DNA of 64,000 nt from Enterococcus sulfureus ATCC 49903 (GCF_000407605.1 NZ_ASWO01000003.1:248001-312000), one strand, 5' to 3'. Positions 18,800 through 30,657 are shown, numbered from the stretch's first letter. Numbers and translations are program-made. Notes: generated from the sequence alone by a model not told the origin.

Positions 18800-19339
18800 A
18801 TGAACCGCCTTAAAGAAAAATATTCAAAAGAAGTTGTCCCATCATTGATGGAAAAATTTAACTATAGTTCAATCATGCAAACACCAAAAGTTGATAAAAT
18901 CGTTATCAACATGGGTGTGGGTGATGCTGTATCTAACACTAAAAGCTTAGATAAAGCTGTAGAAGAATTACAATTAATTTCAGGTCAAAAACCTTTAATT
19001 ACAAAAGCTAAAAAATCTATCGCTGGATTCCGTCTACGTGAAGGAATGCCAATCGGTGCGAAAGTAACGCTACGCGGCGAAAGAATGTACGAATTTTTAG
19101 ATAAATTAGTATCTGTTTCTTTACCACGTGTACGTGATTTCCACGGTGTCAGCAAAAAAGCATTCGACGGACGCGGAAACTACACTTTGGGAGTTAAAGA
19201 ACAATTGATCTTCCCAGAAGTAGATTACGATTTGGTAGATAAAGTACGTGGAATGGATATCGTTATTGTAACAACAGCAAACACAGATGAAGAATCTCGT
19301 GAGTTGTTAGCACAATTAGGCATGCCATTCCAAAAATAA
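18800..19339 (+). CDS. rplE: 50S ribosomal protein L5
   Basis: Central protuberance protein that binds 5S rRNA with L18. 179 aa. Standard [15 protein letters not shown] and [10 protein letters not shown] segments. GGAAGGAGGAG upstream. Confidence 0.98.
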   Translation: MNRLKEKYSKEVVPSLMEKFNYSSIMQTPKVDKIVINMGVGDAVSNTKSLDKAVEELQLISGQKPLITKAKKSIAGFRLREGMPIGAKVTLRGERMYEFLDKLVSVSLPRVRDFHGVSKKAFDGRGNYTLGVKEQLIFPEVDYDLVDKVRGMDIVIVTTANTDEESRELLAQLGMPFQK

Positions 19340-19357
19340 AAAAAGGAGGCGAACTAC

Positions 19358-19543
19358 GTGGCTAAAAAATCAATGATTGCTAAAAACAAACGTCCGGCTA
19401 AACATGCTGTACAAGAGTACACACGTTGTGAACGTTGTGGACGTCCACATTCAGTTTATCGTAAATTTAAACTTTGCCGTATTTGCTTCCGCGAACTTGC
19501 CTACAAAGGTCAAATTCCCGGCGTGAAGAAAGCTAGCTGGTAA
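19358..19543 (+). CDS. rpsN: 30S ribosomal protein S14, zinc type (type Z)
   Basis: 61 aa, GTG start with AAAAGGAGG upstream. Carries the zinc ribbon Cys24, Cys27, Cys40 and Cys43 (CERC...CRIC). This is the short, Zn-dependent form; many Firmicutes hold a second, Zn-free paralog elsewhere for zinc starvation. Confidence 0.98.
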   Translation: MAKKSMIAKNKRPAKHAVQEYTRCERCGRPHSVYRKFKLCRICFRELAYKGQIPGVKKASW

Positions 19544-19578
19544 ACAAGTAAACTCGCATAAAGGAGGTAAATCATCTA

Positions 19579-19977
19579 ATGGTCATGACAGATCCAATTG
19601 CAGATTTTCTAACACGCATTCGTAATGCCAACATGGTAAAACACGATGTATTAGAAGTACCTGCTTCAAAAATCAAACGTGATATCGCTGAAATCTTGAA
19701 AAAAGAAGGTTTCATCCGCGATGTTGAATATATCGAAGATGACAAACAAGGCGTGATCCGCGTATTCTTGAAATACGGTAAAAACGGTGAACGTGTTATC
19801 ACTAACTTGAAACGTATCTCTAAACCAGGTCTACGTGCTTACGTTAAATCTGACGAAGTACCAAAAGTATTAAACGGTTTAGGTATCGCAATTATCTCAA
19901 CTTCTGAAGGTGTTATCACTGATAAAGAAGCAAGAGCTAAAAACATTGGCGGCGAAGTTGTCGCTTACGTATGGTAA
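19579..19977 (+). CDS. rpsH: 30S ribosomal protein S8
   Basis: Central-domain 16S binder; in E. coli the repressor of the spc operon. 132 aa. AAAGGAGG is 11 bases ahead of the first ATG ([10 protein letters not shown]) and 17 from the next, so the first is chosen. C-terminal [13 protein letters not shown] and GGEVVAYVW are standard. Confidence 0.98.
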   Translation: MVMTDPIADFLTRIRNANMVKHDVLEVPASKIKRDIAEILKKEGFIRDVEYIEDDKQGVIRVFLKYGKNGERVITNLKRISKPGLRAYVKSDEVPKVLNGLGIAIISTSEGVITDKEARAKNIGGEVVAYVW

Positions 19978-20007
19978 TTTAAATAATACACAAGGAGGTG
20001 TCTCTAA

Positions 20008-20544
20008 GTGAGTCGTATCGGTAATAAGATTGTTGTTCTTCCTGCTGGTGTTGAAATCAAGCAAGAAGGTAACGACATTACAGTTAAAGGACCTAAAGGT
20101 GAATTAACTCGTACTTTCTCTTCTGATATTCAAATGAACATCGAAGGAAACGAAGTTACTTTTACTCGTCCAAATGATAGTAAAGAAATGAAAACTATTC
20201 ATGGAACTACTCGTGCAAACTTCAATAACATGGTTGTTGGTGTAAGCGAAGGTTTCCAAAAAGCTTTAGAATTAATCGGGGTTGGATACCGTGCTCAATT
20301 ACAAGGAAGCAAACTTGTATTGAACGTTGGTTACTCTCATCCGGTTGAAATCGTTGCCCCAGAAGGCATCACGATTGAAGTACCATCAAATACTTCAGTA
20401 ATCGTTAAAGGTACGAACAAAGAAGTTGTTGGTGAATTAGCAGCTAACATCCGTGGCGTTCGTCCTCCAGAACCTTACAAAGGTAAAGGAATTCGCTATG
20501 TTGGTGAATTTGTACGCCGTAAAGAAGGTAAAACTGGTAAATAA
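20008..20544 (+). CDS. rplF: 50S ribosomal protein L6
   Basis: Binds 23S helix 97 near the GTPase region. 178 aa, GTG start, AAGGAGGTG ahead. Two alpha/beta repeats and the [16 protein letters not shown]-like C-terminal signature ([17 protein letters not shown]). Its stop codon lies in the left arm of a 10-bp hairpin. Confidence 0.98.
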   Translation: MSRIGNKIVVLPAGVEIKQEGNDITVKGPKGELTRTFSSDIQMNIEGNEVTFTRPNDSKEMKTIHGTTRANFNNMVVGVSEGFQKALELIGVGYRAQLQGSKLVLNVGYSHPVEIVAPEGITIEVPSNTSVIVKGTNKEVVGELAANIRGVRPPEPYKGKGIRYVGEFVRRKEGKTGK

Positions 20545-20582
20545 TCGTAAACCACAGCGTTTACGATTCACGGCTTAGGCCG
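20543..20582 (+). other. Hairpins between rplF and rplR
   Basis: AATCGTAAAC (20543-20552) pairs perfectly with GTTTACGATT (20559-20568), loop CACAGC; next to it CGGC and GCCG pair around TTAG (20572-20583 region). No T tract. It sits inside the spc operon and includes the rplF stop codon. Confidence 0.65.
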
Positions 20583-20605
20583 ATAAAAATTAAGAGGTGA
20601 CAATT

Positions 20606-20962
20606 GTGATTACAAAACCAGATAAAAACAAAACACGTCAAAAGAGACATCGTCGTGTACGTAACAAAATCTCTGGTACTGCTGAGTGCCCACGCTTGAA
20701 CATTTTCCGTTCTAACAAGAACATCTACGCGCAAGTAATTGATGACGTAGCGGGTGTAACGCTAGCAAGTGCCTCTGCCTTGGATAAAGAAATTTCAGGT
20801 GGAACAAAAACTGAACAAGCGCAAGCTGTCGGTAAATTAATCGCTGAACGTGCAGCAGCAAAAGGTATCAAAGTAGTAGTCTTTGACCGTGGTGGATACC
20901 TTTACCATGGCCGCGTAGCAGCATTAGCAACAGCAGCTCGCGAAAATGGACTAGAATTTTAG
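20606..20962 (+). CDS. rplR: 50S ribosomal protein L18
   Basis: 5S rRNA-binding protein. I start at the GTG at 20606 (MITKPDKNK, 118 aa) because AAGAGGTG lies 6 bases before it; the GTG at 20597 is part of that binding site. Standard [12 protein letters not shown] and C-terminal [12 protein letters not shown] segments. Confidence 0.96.
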   Translation: MITKPDKNKTRQKRHRRVRNKISGTAECPRLNIFRSNKNIYAQVIDDVAGVTLASASALDKEISGGTKTEQAQAVGKLIAERAAAKGIKVVVFDRGGYLYHGRVAALATAARENGLEF

Positions 20963-20982
20963 GAGAAGGAGGAACACCATTC

Positions 20983-21483
20983 ATGGTTTATATTGATCCA
21001 AAACACTTGGAATTAGAAGACCGCGTTGTCGGTATCAACCGCGTAACAAAAGTTGTAAAAGGTGGACGTCGTTTACGTTTCGCAGCTTTAGTTGTTGTCG
21101 GTGATAAAAATGGCCACGTTGGTTTCGGTACTGGTAAAGCTCAAGAAGTACCAGAAGCGATCCGTAAAGCTGTTGAAGATGCTAAGAAAAACTTAGTTGA
21201 AGTACCAATGGTTGGTTCTACTATCCCTCATGAAGCTATCGGCGTATTTGGTGGTGGCCGCATCTTAATGAAACCTGCAGTAGAAGGTTCTGGAGTTGCT
21301 GCTGGTGGACCAGTTCGTGCCGTATTAGAATTAGCTGGGGTAGCTGATATCACATCTAAATCATTAGGTTCAAACACACCTATCAACGTTGTTCGCGCAA
21401 CAATTGATGGATTAAAACAATTAAAACGTGTCGAAGAAGTGGCAGCACTTCGCGGCAAATCAGTTGACGAAATTATCGGTTAA
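20983..21483 (+). CDS. rpsE: 30S ribosomal protein S5
   Basis: Decoding fidelity and mRNA entry protein. 166 aa. The spectinomycin loop [13 protein letters not shown] is wild type. GAGAAGGAGG precedes the ATG. Fourteen bases before rpmD. Confidence 0.98.
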   Translation: MVYIDPKHLELEDRVVGINRVTKVVKGGRRLRFAALVVVGDKNGHVGFGTGKAQEVPEAIRKAVEDAKKNLVEVPMVGSTIPHEAIGVFGGGRILMKPAVEGSGVAAGGPVRAVLELAGVADITSKSLGSNTPINVVRATIDGLKQLKRVEEVAALRGKSVDEIIG

Positions 21484-21497
21484 GGAGGACAACAATA

Positions 21498-21677
21498 ATG
21501 GCTGAATTAAAAATTACTTTAAGACGCAGTGTTATCGGACGTCCTCAAAACCAACGCGCAACTGTTAAAGCGTTAGGTCTTGGTAAAGTGAACAGCACTG
21601 TCGTTAAACCAGCTAATGATGCAATCAAAGGTATGGTTAACACAATCTCTCACTTAGTGGACGTAGAAGAAGTTTAA
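21498..21677 (+). CDS. rpmD: 50S ribosomal protein L30
   Basis: 59 aa: begins [17 protein letters not shown] and ends LVDVEEV. TAAGGAGG is shared with the stop of rpsE. The GLGKVNSTV segment is the family core. Short, but unambiguous from position and sequence. Confidence 0.97.
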   Translation: MAELKITLRRSVIGRPQNQRATVKALGLGKVNSTVVKPANDAIKGMVNTISHLVDVEEV

Positions 21678-21723
21678 TTATATAGATTTAGAGTTAGTAG
21701 TTTGATTAAGGAGGTGCCAAACC

Positions 21724-22163
21724 ATGAAACTTCATGAATTAAAACCTGCAGAAGGATCTCGCCAAGTACGCAACCGCGTAGGACGTGGTACTTCATCTGG
21801 TAACGGTAAAACAGCAGGACGCGGACAAAAAGGTCAAAAAGCTCGTTCAGGTGGCGGTGTACGTTTAGGATTTGAAGGGGGACAAACTCCTTTATTCCGT
21901 CGTTTACCAAAACGTGGATTCACAAACGTGAACCGTAAAGAATACGCAGTTGTGAACTTAGATCTTTTAAATCGTTTTGAAGATGGAGCTGAAGTTACAC
22001 CAGTTGCTTTAGTTGAAGCTGGAATCGTGAAAAACGCAAAAGCTGGAATTAAAGTATTGGGTAATGGAGAGTTAACGAAAAAATTAACTGTCAAAGCAGC
22101 TAAATTCTCTAAAACAGCAGAAGAAGCTATCGTAGCTGCTGGTGGATCAATCGAGGTGATCTA

Positions 22164-22164
<1 letters not shown>
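21724..22164 (+). CDS. rplO: 50S ribosomal protein L15
   Basis: Late-assembly 23S binder. 146 aa with the glycine-rich basic N-terminus [27 protein letters not shown] upstream. The stop overlaps the secY start by one base (TAATG). Confidence 0.98.
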
Positions 22165-24162
<1,998 letters not shown>

Positions 24163-24206
24163 CGATCGATTGCCCGTAACCGACTTGAAGGCTGAGTGAC
24201 TTTCTC

Positions 24207-24235
24207 TTGATATAATTAACCTGGCATGTTATAAT
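24207..24235 (+). promoter_or_regulatory. infA promoter
   Basis: -35 TTGATA (24207-24212), 17 bp, extended -10 TGT-TATAAT (24227-24235). Transcription would start near 24242, about 104 nt before infA. Confidence 0.8.
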
Positions 24236-24246
24236 GTGTCAGTCCG

Positions 24247-24304
24247 ACTTCTTTAACGAGAAGTTTTTGAGAATATTAGGTGGAAGCATTGCATTCCGCC
24301 GTTT
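24247..24304 (+). promoter_or_regulatory. infA leader with two terminator-like hairpins
   Basis: ACTTCT/AGAAGT (24247-24252, 24259-24264) is followed by TTTT; then GGTGGAA/TTCCGCC (24279-24285, 24294-24300) is followed by GTTTTAT. Either could attenuate transcription into infA-rpmJ-rpsM-rpsK-rpoA-rplQ. Function is inferred. Confidence 0.45.
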
Positions 24305-24345
24305 TATCGTGTGAAAATGCGAAAAAGTACAAGGAGGTACTGTGC

Positions 24346-24564
24346 GTGGCAAAAGAAGATATGATTGAAGTCGAAGGTACAGTCGTCGAAACTTTGCCGA
24401 ATGCAATGTTTAAAGTCGAATTGGAAAATGGACATCAAGTTCTAGCAACAGTTTCTGGTAAGATCAGAATGCACTACATTCGTATTCTACCTGGAGACAA
24501 AGTAACGGTTGAATTATCACCGTATGATTTGAACCGTGGCCGTATTACTTATCGCTTTAAATAA
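24346..24564 (+). CDS. infA: Translation initiation factor IF-1
   Basis: Occupies the A site during initiation. 72 aa, GTG start ([11 protein letters not shown]) with AAGGAGG 8 bases ahead. S1/OB fold, ending [12 protein letters not shown]. The frame extension to 24280 lies within the leader and is rejected. Confidence 0.97.
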   Translation: MAKEDMIEVEGTVVETLPNAMFKVELENGHQVLATVSGKIRMHYIRILPGDKVTVELSPYDLNRGRITYRFK

Positions 24565-24596
24565 TTGTACTCCGTAAAAACACAGGAGGTATTATC

Positions 24597-24713
24597 ATGA
24601 AAGTAAGACCATCAGTAAAACCAATGTGTGAACATTGTAAAGTAATTCGTCGTAAAGGACGCGTTATGGTGATTTGCCCAGCAAATCCAAAACATAAACA
24701 ACGTCAAGGATAA
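24597..24713 (+). CDS. rpmJ: 50S ribosomal protein L36, zinc form
   Basis: 38 aa, starting [15 protein letters not shown]. The zinc ribbon Cys11, Cys14, Cys27 and His33 is complete, so this is the C+ type. ACAGGAGG precedes the ATG. Between infA and rpsM as usual. Confidence 0.97.
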   Translation: MKVRPSVKPMCEHCKVIRRKGRVMVICPANPKHKQRQG

Positions 24714-24731
24714 CCGGAGGTGTAACAAACT

Positions 24732-25097
24732 ATGGCTCGTATTGCAGGAGTAGATATTCCTCGTGATAAACGTGTAGTCGTTTCTCTTACTTATATTTAT
24801 GGTATTGGTAACACGACTGCGAAAAAAGTTTTAGCTAACGTTGGTGTTTCAGAAGAAATTCGTGTACGTGATTTAACAAACGAACAAACTGACGCTATCC
24901 GTGCTGAAATCGATAAATTAAAAGTTGAAGGTGACTTACGTCGTGAAGTTAACTTAAACATCAAACGTTTGATGGAAATCGGTTCTTACCGTGGAATCCG
25001 TCACCGTCGTGGATTACCAGTTCGTGGACAAAACACGAAAAATAATGCACGTACTCGTAAAGGCCCTTCTAAAACAGTTGCAGGCAAGAAAAAATAA
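24732..25097 (+). CDS. rpsM: 30S ribosomal protein S13
   Basis: Head protein that contacts P-site tRNA and bridges to L5. 121 aa beginning [14 protein letters not shown], with the basic C-terminal [15 protein letters not shown] tail. CCGGAGGTG upstream. Confidence 0.98.
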   Translation: MARIAGVDIPRDKRVVVSLTYIYGIGNTTAKKVLANVGVSEEIRVRDLTNEQTDAIRAEIDKLKVEGDLRREVNLNIKRLMEIGSYRGIRHRRGLPVRGQNTKNNARTRKGPSKTVAGKKK

Positions 25098-25124
25098 TTT
25101 TTAAGTGAAGGAGGTTAAATCTTC

Positions 25125-25514
25125 ATGGTAGCAAAAAAAGTGAATCGTAAACGCCGTGTCAAAAAGAATATTGAAGCTGGGATTGCACATATCCACTCAA
25201 CATTCAATAATACAATCGTAATGATCACTGATACTCATGGTAACGCGTTAGCATGGTCATCAGCTGGTGCATTAGGATTTAGAGGAAGCAGAAAATCAAC
25301 TCCTTTTGCCGCTCAAATGGCAGCAGAAACTGCAGCTAAAGTAGCAATGGAACATGGATTAAGAACATTAGAGGTAACTGTAAAAGGTCCTGGTTCAGGA
25401 CGTGAAGCAGCAATCCGTTCATTACAAGCAGCAGGCTTAGAAGTGACTGCAATCCGTGACGTGACTCCAGTTCCTCATAATGGGTGCCGCCCTCCAAAAC
25501 GCCGTCGTGTTTAA
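25125..25514 (+). CDS. rpsK: 30S ribosomal protein S11
   Basis: Platform protein forming part of the mRNA exit channel. 129 aa with the C-terminal signature [17 protein letters not shown], where the NG pair is the isoaspartate site in E. coli. GAAGGAGG upstream. Confidence 0.98.
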   Translation: MVAKKVNRKRRVKKNIEAGIAHIHSTFNNTIVMITDTHGNALAWSSAGALGFRGSRKSTPFAAQMAAETAAKVAMEHGLRTLEVTVKGPGSGREAAIRSLQAAGLEVTAIRDVTPVPHNGCRPPKRRRV

Positions 25515-25593
25515 TGAGTGCTTCTCATTTGAGTTTTAAGTATTACGTCATTGAACAAGACACTTTTCGTTTTGAAAGGGGTAAGAGATAAGA

Positions 25594-26532
25594 ATGATCG
25601 AATTCGAAAAACCAAGAATTGCAAAGATTGATGAAGAAAAAGATTATGGCAAGTTTATCGTTGAACCGTTAGAACGTGGATACGGTACGACATTAGGTAA
25701 CTCTTTACGTCGTATTTTATTGTCTTCTTTGCCAGGGGCAGCAATCACGAATATTCAAATTGATGGCGTATTGCACGAATTCTCCACAGTAAAAGGTGTT
25801 CGAGAAGACGTGGCGCAAATCATCTTGAATATCAAAGGCCTAGCATTAAAAATGTATGGCGAAGATGAAAAAACCCTTGAAATCGATATTGCAGGTCCTG
25901 CTACAGTAACTGCTGGCGACATCCTTGTTGACAGTGATGTAGAGATCTTAAATAAAGATATGTATATTTGTACTGTTTCTGAAGGTGCTACTTTCAATGC
26001 TCGCTTAACCGTGAGACCTGGACGTGGATATGTTCAAGCAGACGAAAACAAAAAAGAAGACATGCCAATCGGTGTGTTACCTGTTGATTCTATCTATACA
26101 CCAGTACGTCGTGTAAACTACCAAGTAGAAAACACTCGTGTCGGTCATAGAGATGATTTTGACAAACTAACAATGGAAATTTGGACAGATGGCTCAATTG
26201 AACCATTAGATGCAATGAGTCTAGCTGCAAAAATCATGACTGAACATTTAGACATTTTCGTGAATCTTACTGATGAGGCTAAACATGCTGAAATCATGGT
26301 AGAAAAAGAAGAAACGCAAAAAGAAAAAATGTTAGAAATGACGATTGAAGAACTAGATTTATCTGTACGTTCTTATAACTGTTTAAAACGTGCAGGAATT
26401 AATACTGTACAAGAATTAACTAATAAGTCTGAACCTGAAATGATTAAAGTACGTAATTTAGGACGCAAATCACTTGAAGAAGTGAAAGCGAAATTACATG
26501 ACCTTGGTCTAGGGTTACGCAAAGACGATTAA
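25594..26532 (+). CDS. rpoA: RNA polymerase alpha subunit
   Basis: Assembly scaffold of RNA polymerase and target of activators and UP elements. 312 aa: N-terminal dimerisation domain to about 230 ([19 protein letters not shown]) and C-terminal DNA-binding domain from about 245 ([27 protein letters not shown]). AAAGGGG lies 11 bases ahead of the ATG. Confidence 0.98.
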   Translation: MIEFEKPRIAKIDEEKDYGKFIVEPLERGYGTTLGNSLRRILLSSLPGAAITNIQIDGVLHEFSTVKGVREDVAQIILNIKGLALKMYGEDEKTLEIDIAGPATVTAGDILVDSDVEILNKDMYICTVSEGATFNARLTVRPGRGYVQADENKKEDMPIGVLPVDSIYTPVRRVNYQVENTRVGHRDDFDKLTMEIWTDGSIEPLDAMSLAAKIMTEHLDIFVNLTDEAKHAEIMVEKEETQKEKMLEMTIEELDLSVRSYNCLKRAGINTVQELTNKSEPEMIKVRNLGRKSLEEVKAKLHDLGLGLRKDD

Positions 26533-26557
26533 ACCTTTTTGAAGGAGGGGAAACCAA

Positions 26558-26938
26558 GTGAGTTATCGTAAATTAGGACGCACGTCTAGTCAACGTAAAG
26601 CGATGTTGCGTGATTTAACAACTGATTTATTCATTAACGAACGTATCGTGACGACTGAAGCTCGTGCGAAAGAAGTTCGCTCAACTGCAGAAAAAATGAT
26701 CACTTTAGGTAAACGTGGTGATTTACACGCACGTCGCCAAGCTGCGGCATTCGTTCGTAATGAAGTAGCAAGTGTTCGTGAAGAAAACGAAGGGATCGTA
26801 GTTGAATCAGCTTTACAAAAGCTATTCAATGATATCGCACCTCGTTACACAGATCGCCAAGGTGGCTATACTCGTATCTTGAAGACAGAACCAAGACGCG
26901 GAGATGCTGCTAAAATGGTTATCCTAGAACTTGTTTAA
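26558..26938 (+). CDS. rplQ: 50S ribosomal protein L17
   Basis: Exit-site 23S binder, last gene of the alpha operon. 126 aa from a GTG ([17 protein letters not shown]), GAAGGAGGGG upstream. Directly followed by a large structured RNA element. Confidence 0.98.
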   Translation: MSYRKLGRTSSQRKAMLRDLTTDLFINERIVTTEARAKEVRSTAEKMITLGKRGDLHARRQAAAFVRNEVASVREENEGIVVESALQKLFNDIAPRYTDRQGGYTRILKTEPRRGDAAKMVILELV

Positions 26939-26940
26939 AA

Positions 26941-27080
26941 TCACACTTATCATCACTTTAGAGATGCATACAAGAGTGTTATGATGTTGGAAAGTTCAGA
27001 CTTTCCGAGTCTAGCTCAGCGCTACCCCCTAGTTTGACTAGGGGGTATGCACTCATCATAAAGTGTAAGTGTTTTTTTTT
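26941..27080 (+). ncRNA. L17 downstream element (candidate) in the rplQ 3' region
   Basis: A long bulged stem closes the element: ACACTTA (26943-26949) with TAAGTGT (27066-27072), CACTTTA (26954-26960) with TAAAGTG (27059-27065), GAG (26961-26963) with CTC (27052-27054), TGCATAC (26965-26971) with GTATGCA (27045-27051). Inside are GGAAAGT/ACTTTCC (26989-26995, 27000-27006) and TACCCCCTAG/CTAGGGGGTA (27023-27032, 27038-27047). Nine T follow (27072-27080). A conserved RNA of this kind, the L17DE motif, is described right after rplQ in lactic acid bacteria and Listeria; I assign it by position and structure, not by a covariance search. Confidence 0.75.
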
Positions 27081-27126
27081 ACTCTCGAGTAGCTGTCTTG
27101 ACAGCTTTTGGAAAGTGAAAAAAACT

Positions 27127-27172
27127 AAAAGCGCAAAACGTGTGGGAATCATTGCGTTTGAGCGCTTTTTTT
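27127..27172 (+). terminator. Terminator between rplQ element and ecfA1
   Basis: AAAAGCGC pairs with GCGCTTTT, extended by AAACG/CGTTT across a small internal loop, followed by TTTTTTT. It ends only 40 bp before ecfA1. A smaller hairpin AGCTGTC/GACAGCT precedes it at 27091-27106. Confidence 0.88.
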
Positions 27173-27212
27173 GGTAGTGTTTGAAAGTAGACCAAATAGT
27201 GAGGGGAATAAT

Positions 27213-28052
27213 ATGGAACCGATTGTGGAATTAAAAGACTTAACGTTTCGATATCAACCAGATGATGAAAAACCAGCTTTAGATCAAGTTTCTTTGACGA
27301 TCAATGAAGGAGAATGGGTGGCCATCATCGGGCATAATGGTTCAGGAAAATCAACCTTAGCAAAAACAATCAACGGCCTGTTATTGCCAGAAAATGGTGA
27401 AGTCCGTGTTAAAGGACAAACATTAGCAGAAGAAAATATCTGGGCGATTCGCCGAGCGGTTGGAATGGTCTTTCAAAATCCTGACAATCAATTTGTTGGG
27501 GCTACGGTCGAAGATGATATTGCTTTTGGGATGGAAAATCAAGGGATCCCTCGTGAGGATATGGTCACGCGTGTTCAAGAAGCTTTAGAACAAGTACGTA
27601 TGACACCCTTTGCGACTAAAGAACCCGCACGTCTTTCTGGTGGACAAAAGCAACGTGTGGCCATTGCAGGTGTCGTAGCATTACGGCCAGATGTCATTAT
27701 TTTGGACGAAGCAACGAGTATGTTAGATCCTGAAGGTCGCTTTGAAGTAATCGAAGCAGTAAAAAAAATCAAAGAAAAAAATCAATTGACCGTAATTTCG
27801 ATTACCCACGATATCGATGAAGCAGCAAATGCCAATCGAGTATTGGTCATGAAACAAGGGCGTTTGTTCAAAGAAGGAACACCAGAAGAGATTTTTTCAG
27901 CTGGGCCAGAATTAATTGAACTGGGGTTAGATTTACCGTTTCCTGAAAAACTAAAATTAGCTTTAAAAGCACAAGGATTAGAAGTACCTAGTCAGTATTT
28001 GACCGAAGAAGGGATGGTGGAATGGTTATGGACATCCGTTTTGAACAAGTAG
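27213..28052 (+). CDS. ecfA1: Energy-coupling factor transporter ATPase EcfA1
   Basis: One of two ATPases of the shared ECF vitamin transporter. 279 aa from the ATG at 27213 ([10 protein letters not shown]) with GAGGGG ahead; the frame start at 27171 lies in the terminator. Walker [10 protein letters not shown] (40-48), signature LSGGQKQR, Walker [10 protein letters not shown]. Forms a heterodimer with EcfA2 and couples to EcfT; would energise the S component at 12.2-12.7 kb among others. Overlaps ecfA2 by 25 bases. No convincing promoter between terminator and gene. Confidence 0.96.
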   Translation: MEPIVELKDLTFRYQPDDEKPALDQVSLTINEGEWVAIIGHNGSGKSTLAKTINGLLLPENGEVRVKGQTLAEENIWAIRRAVGMVFQNPDNQFVGATVEDDIAFGMENQGIPREDMVTRVQEALEQVRMTPFATKEPARLSGGQKQRVAIAGVVALRPDVIILDEATSMLDPEGRFEVIEAVKKIKEKNQLTVISITHDIDEAANANRVLVMKQGRLFKEGTPEEIFSAGPELIELGLDLPFPEKLKLALKAQGLEVPSQYLTEEGMVEWLWTSVLNK

Positions 28053-28894
28053 ATTTTACCTATCAACCGAATAGTCCATTTGAACAACGCGTTTTATTTG
28101 ATTTAGATTTTCAAATCAAAGACGGCAGTTATCACGCGCTTGTTGGCCATACCGGTTCGGGAAAATCCACGATCTTACAGCATTTGAATGCATTGTTAAA
28201 GCCAACAAAAGGTACGGTGACGATTGGTGATCGTGTCATTACGCCTACAACAAATAATAAAAATTTAAAACCATTACGCAAAAAAGTAGGGATCGTATTT
28301 CAATTTCCTGAATCACAGTTATTTGAAGAGACCGTTGCAAAAGATATTATGTTTGGTCCTAAAAATTTTGGTGTATCCGAAGAAGACGCAGCTAAGTTAG
28401 CAGAAGAATATATCGAATTGGTCGGTTTGCCGCTTGAAACCTTGAAAAAATCACCGTTTGATTTATCTGGCGGACAAATGCGACGTGTCGCCATTGCAGG
28501 TGTACTCGCTATGGAACCAGAAGTCTTAGTGTTGGATGAACCAACGGCAGGTCTTGATCCACAAGGACGTCGTGAGATGATGGCGATGTTTGCCCATCTA
28601 CAAAAAGAAAAACAGTTGACGATTGTACTGGTAACCCATTTGATGGACGATGTAGCAGATTTTGCGGATTATGTGACCGTTTTAGAAAAAGGACGCGTTG
28701 TCAAACAAGGAACACCCAATGATGTCTTTCAAGACGTTGCATGGTTAGAAGAAAAGCAATTAGGTGTACCGACAGCGGCAGCATTTGCCAAACGTCTTCA
28801 AGAAAAAGGTTGGACATTTAATGAACTTCCGTTGACTGCTGAAGCATTAGCTAAAGTGATTTTGACGAAGGAGGGGCTTGCCCATGATGAATAA
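28028..28894 (+). CDS. ecfA2: Energy-coupling factor transporter ATPase EcfA2
   Basis: Second ATPase of the ECF core, 288 aa. I choose the ATG at 28028 ([10 protein letters not shown]) since GGTGG is 7 bases upstream; the ATG at 28022 is one base from it. Walker [10 protein letters not shown], signature LSGGQMRR, Walker [11 protein letters not shown]. The start lies inside ecfA1, and the end overlaps ecfT by 11 bases, so the three are translated as a unit. Confidence 0.95.
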   Translation: MDIRFEQVDFTYQPNSPFEQRVLFDLDFQIKDGSYHALVGHTGSGKSTILQHLNALLKPTKGTVTIGDRVITPTTNNKNLKPLRKKVGIVFQFPESQLFEETVAKDIMFGPKNFGVSEEDAAKLAEEYIELVGLPLETLKKSPFDLSGGQMRRVAIAGVLAMEPEVLVLDEPTAGLDPQGRREMMAMFAHLQKEKQLTIVLVTHLMDDVADFADYVTVLEKGRVVKQGTPNDVFQDVAWLEEKQLGVPTAAAFAKRLQEKGWTFNELPLTAEALAKVILTKEGLAHDE

Positions 28895-29681
28895 ACTGAT
28901 TTTTGGCCGCTATATTCCAGGCGATTCGATTATTCACCGTTTAGATCCTAGAACAAAATTACTGATGAGTTTTTATTTTATCGGGATTATATTTTTAGCT
29001 AATAACTGGCAAAGCTATTTATTTTTAGCCGTCTTTACATTTATTGCTATTTTACTGTCTAAGATCAACTTGGGCTTTTTCTTACGAGGAGTTCGCCCGC
29101 TATTGTGGCTGATTATTTTTACAGTAGCCCTTCAAATGTTCTTTACTTCCGGTGGAGAAGTCTATTGGCAATGGGGAATTTTTCGTTTGACGGAGTTTGG
29201 TGTAATAAATGGGATTTTTATTTTTTGTCGCTTCGTGTTGATTATTTTTATTTCAACTTTACTGACATTAAGTACACCGCCACTCGCTTTATCTGATGCG
29301 ATCGAAGCGATTTTACGTCCATTAAAAGTAATTAAATTTCCTGTGCATGAAATTTCTTTGATGTTATCGATTGCCTTGCGGTTTGTTCCGACATTAATGG
29401 ATGAGACAGAAAAAATCATGAATGCGCAACGTGCGCGTGGGGTCGATTTTGGTGAAGGTAGTATCGTGCAGAAAATGAAAGCCATCGTACCCTTATTGAT
29501 TCCGCTATTTGTAAGTAGTTTTAATCGTGCGGAAGACTTAGCCACCGCAATGGAAGCAAGAGGATATCAAGGCGGCGATGGTCGCACGAAATATCGTATT
29601 TTACATTGGCAAGTAAAAGATACACTCACTGTGATCGTGTTTGTATTTGTGACAATCGGATTGGTTTGGTTAAAAAATTAG
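28884..29681 (+). CDS. ecfT: Energy-coupling factor transporter transmembrane protein EcfT
   Basis: Membrane scaffold that links S components to the ATPases. 265 aa with about five to six hydrophobic segments in the first two thirds and two coupling-helix ARG motifs near the end (QRARGVDFG and MEARGYQGG), which dock into the ATPases. AAGGAGGGG is 8-9 bases before the ATG at 28884; the TTG at 28878 overlaps that spacing. Confidence 0.95.
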   Translation: MMNKLIFGRYIPGDSIIHRLDPRTKLLMSFYFIGIIFLANNWQSYLFLAVFTFIAILLSKINLGFFLRGVRPLLWLIIFTVALQMFFTSGGEVYWQWGIFRLTEFGVINGIFIFCRFVLIIFISTLLTLSTPPLALSDAIEAILRPLKVIKFPVHEISLMLSIALRFVPTLMDETEKIMNAQRARGVDFGEGSIVQKMKAIVPLLIPLFVSSFNRAEDLATAMEARGYQGGDGRTKYRILHWQVKDTLTVIVFVFVTIGLVWLKN

Positions 29682-29690
29682 AAAAAACGA

Positions 29691-29727
29691 AAGCAACTGC
29701 CAAGCTTAGATGCAGTTGCTTTTTTTG
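29691..29727 (+). terminator. Terminator between ecfT and truA
   Basis: AAAGCAACTGC pairs with GCAGTTGC and the T run (29713-29727). truA starts 16 bp later, so truA is probably expressed by read-through. Confidence 0.85.
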
Positions 29728-29742
29728 TAGGAGTGAAGAATT

Positions 29743-30486
29743 ATGGTAAGATATAAAGCAATTATCGCGTATGATGGTACGAATTTCCACGGATTTCAGC
29801 GTCAACAAAATGCACGTACCGTTCAAGAAGAGATCGAAAAAACATTGACCAAAATGGCTAGTAAACGAATTGAAATTCATGGTTCTGGACGAACAGATGC
29901 AGGAGTTCATGCATTAGGTCAAGTGATTCATTTTGATTTTCCTTATCCACGTCCATTAGAAAAAATGCGTTTTGGATTAGATACACAAACACCAGAAGAT
30001 ATTGCGGTGATTGAAGTAGAAGAAGTAGATGAAGCATTCCATGCCCGCTATTTAGTCAAAGAAAAAACGTATCAATTTCGCGTGCAACTTGGAAAACCAA
30101 GAAGTCCGTTCACTCGTTTTTATGCGAGTTATTTCCCATATGATATCGAGTTAGCAAAAATTGAACGCGCATTACCTGATTTTTTAGGAACGCATGATTT
30201 TACCTCATTTTGTGCTTCGGGAAGTTCGATCGAGGATAAAGTGCGGACAATCTATGAGGCAAGTGTGACATGGAAAGAAGAAACACAGGAATTAGTCTTT
30301 ACATTTCGTGGGGACGGATTTTTATATAAAATGATTCGCATTATGGTGGGCACACTATTAAAAATTGGCAACCACCGAATGGATGAAACGAGCATTCCAG
30401 CAATTATTGCCGCCAAAGATCGTAATCTAGCAGGACCGACTGCTCATCCTGAAGGGTTATATTTAAAAGAAGTTAAATACGACTAA
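29743..30486 (+). CDS. truA: tRNA pseudouridine(38-40) synthase TruA
   Basis: Modifies uridines 38-40 in the anticodon stem-loop of many tRNAs. 247 aa. The catalytic Asp52 is in GSGRTDAGVHA; Q-rich N-terminal FHGFQRQQNARTVQ and C-terminal FLYKMIRIMVG match the family. GTAGGAG lies ahead of the ATG. In B. subtilis and many relatives rplM-rpsI follow; here a repeat element and glnA do. Confidence 0.97.
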   Translation: MVRYKAIIAYDGTNFHGFQRQQNARTVQEEIEKTLTKMASKRIEIHGSGRTDAGVHALGQVIHFDFPYPRPLEKMRFGLDTQTPEDIAVIEVEEVDEAFHARYLVKEKTYQFRVQLGKPRSPFTRFYASYFPYDIELAKIERALPDFLGTHDFTSFCASGSSIEDKVRTIYEASVTWKEETQELVFTFRGDGFLYKMIRIMVGTLLKIGNHRMDETSIPAIIAAKDRNLAGPTAHPEGLYLKEVKYD

Positions 30487-30656
30487 AAAAGAGGCTGTGA
30501 CAGAAGTGATCAGCTCCAAGAAACAAGCCGAATAATTCCGGTAATAGGATCATCTATTTCGGTAATTATTCGGCTTGTTTCCTTAGGAGCTACTTTTGGA
30601 ACACCGTTCATTCGTTTTTAGGGGGTGTGACAGAATTCTGTCACACCCCCTTTTTT
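30486..30656. repeat. Palindromic intergenic repeat, full copy B
   Basis: About 170 bp between convergent truA and glnA, in the opposite orientation to the copy at 2671-2837. Ends in a perfect 30-nt palindrome, GGGGGTGTGACAGAA and its complement (30621-30650), followed by six T. The left end (GAGGCTGTGACAGAAG) can pair with the same right-hand sequence, so the element can fold as one long hairpin or as separate ones. Central arm: ACAAGCCGAATAATTCCG with its near-complement around 30560-30580. Confidence 0.92.
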
Positions 30657-30657
30657 A

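Noticed and set aside
27011-27030. TAGCTCAGCGC looks like a tRNA D-arm
   Set aside because: No T-arm GGTTCAA, no acceptor stem and no cloverleaf around it; the segment is part of the L17DE-like structure.
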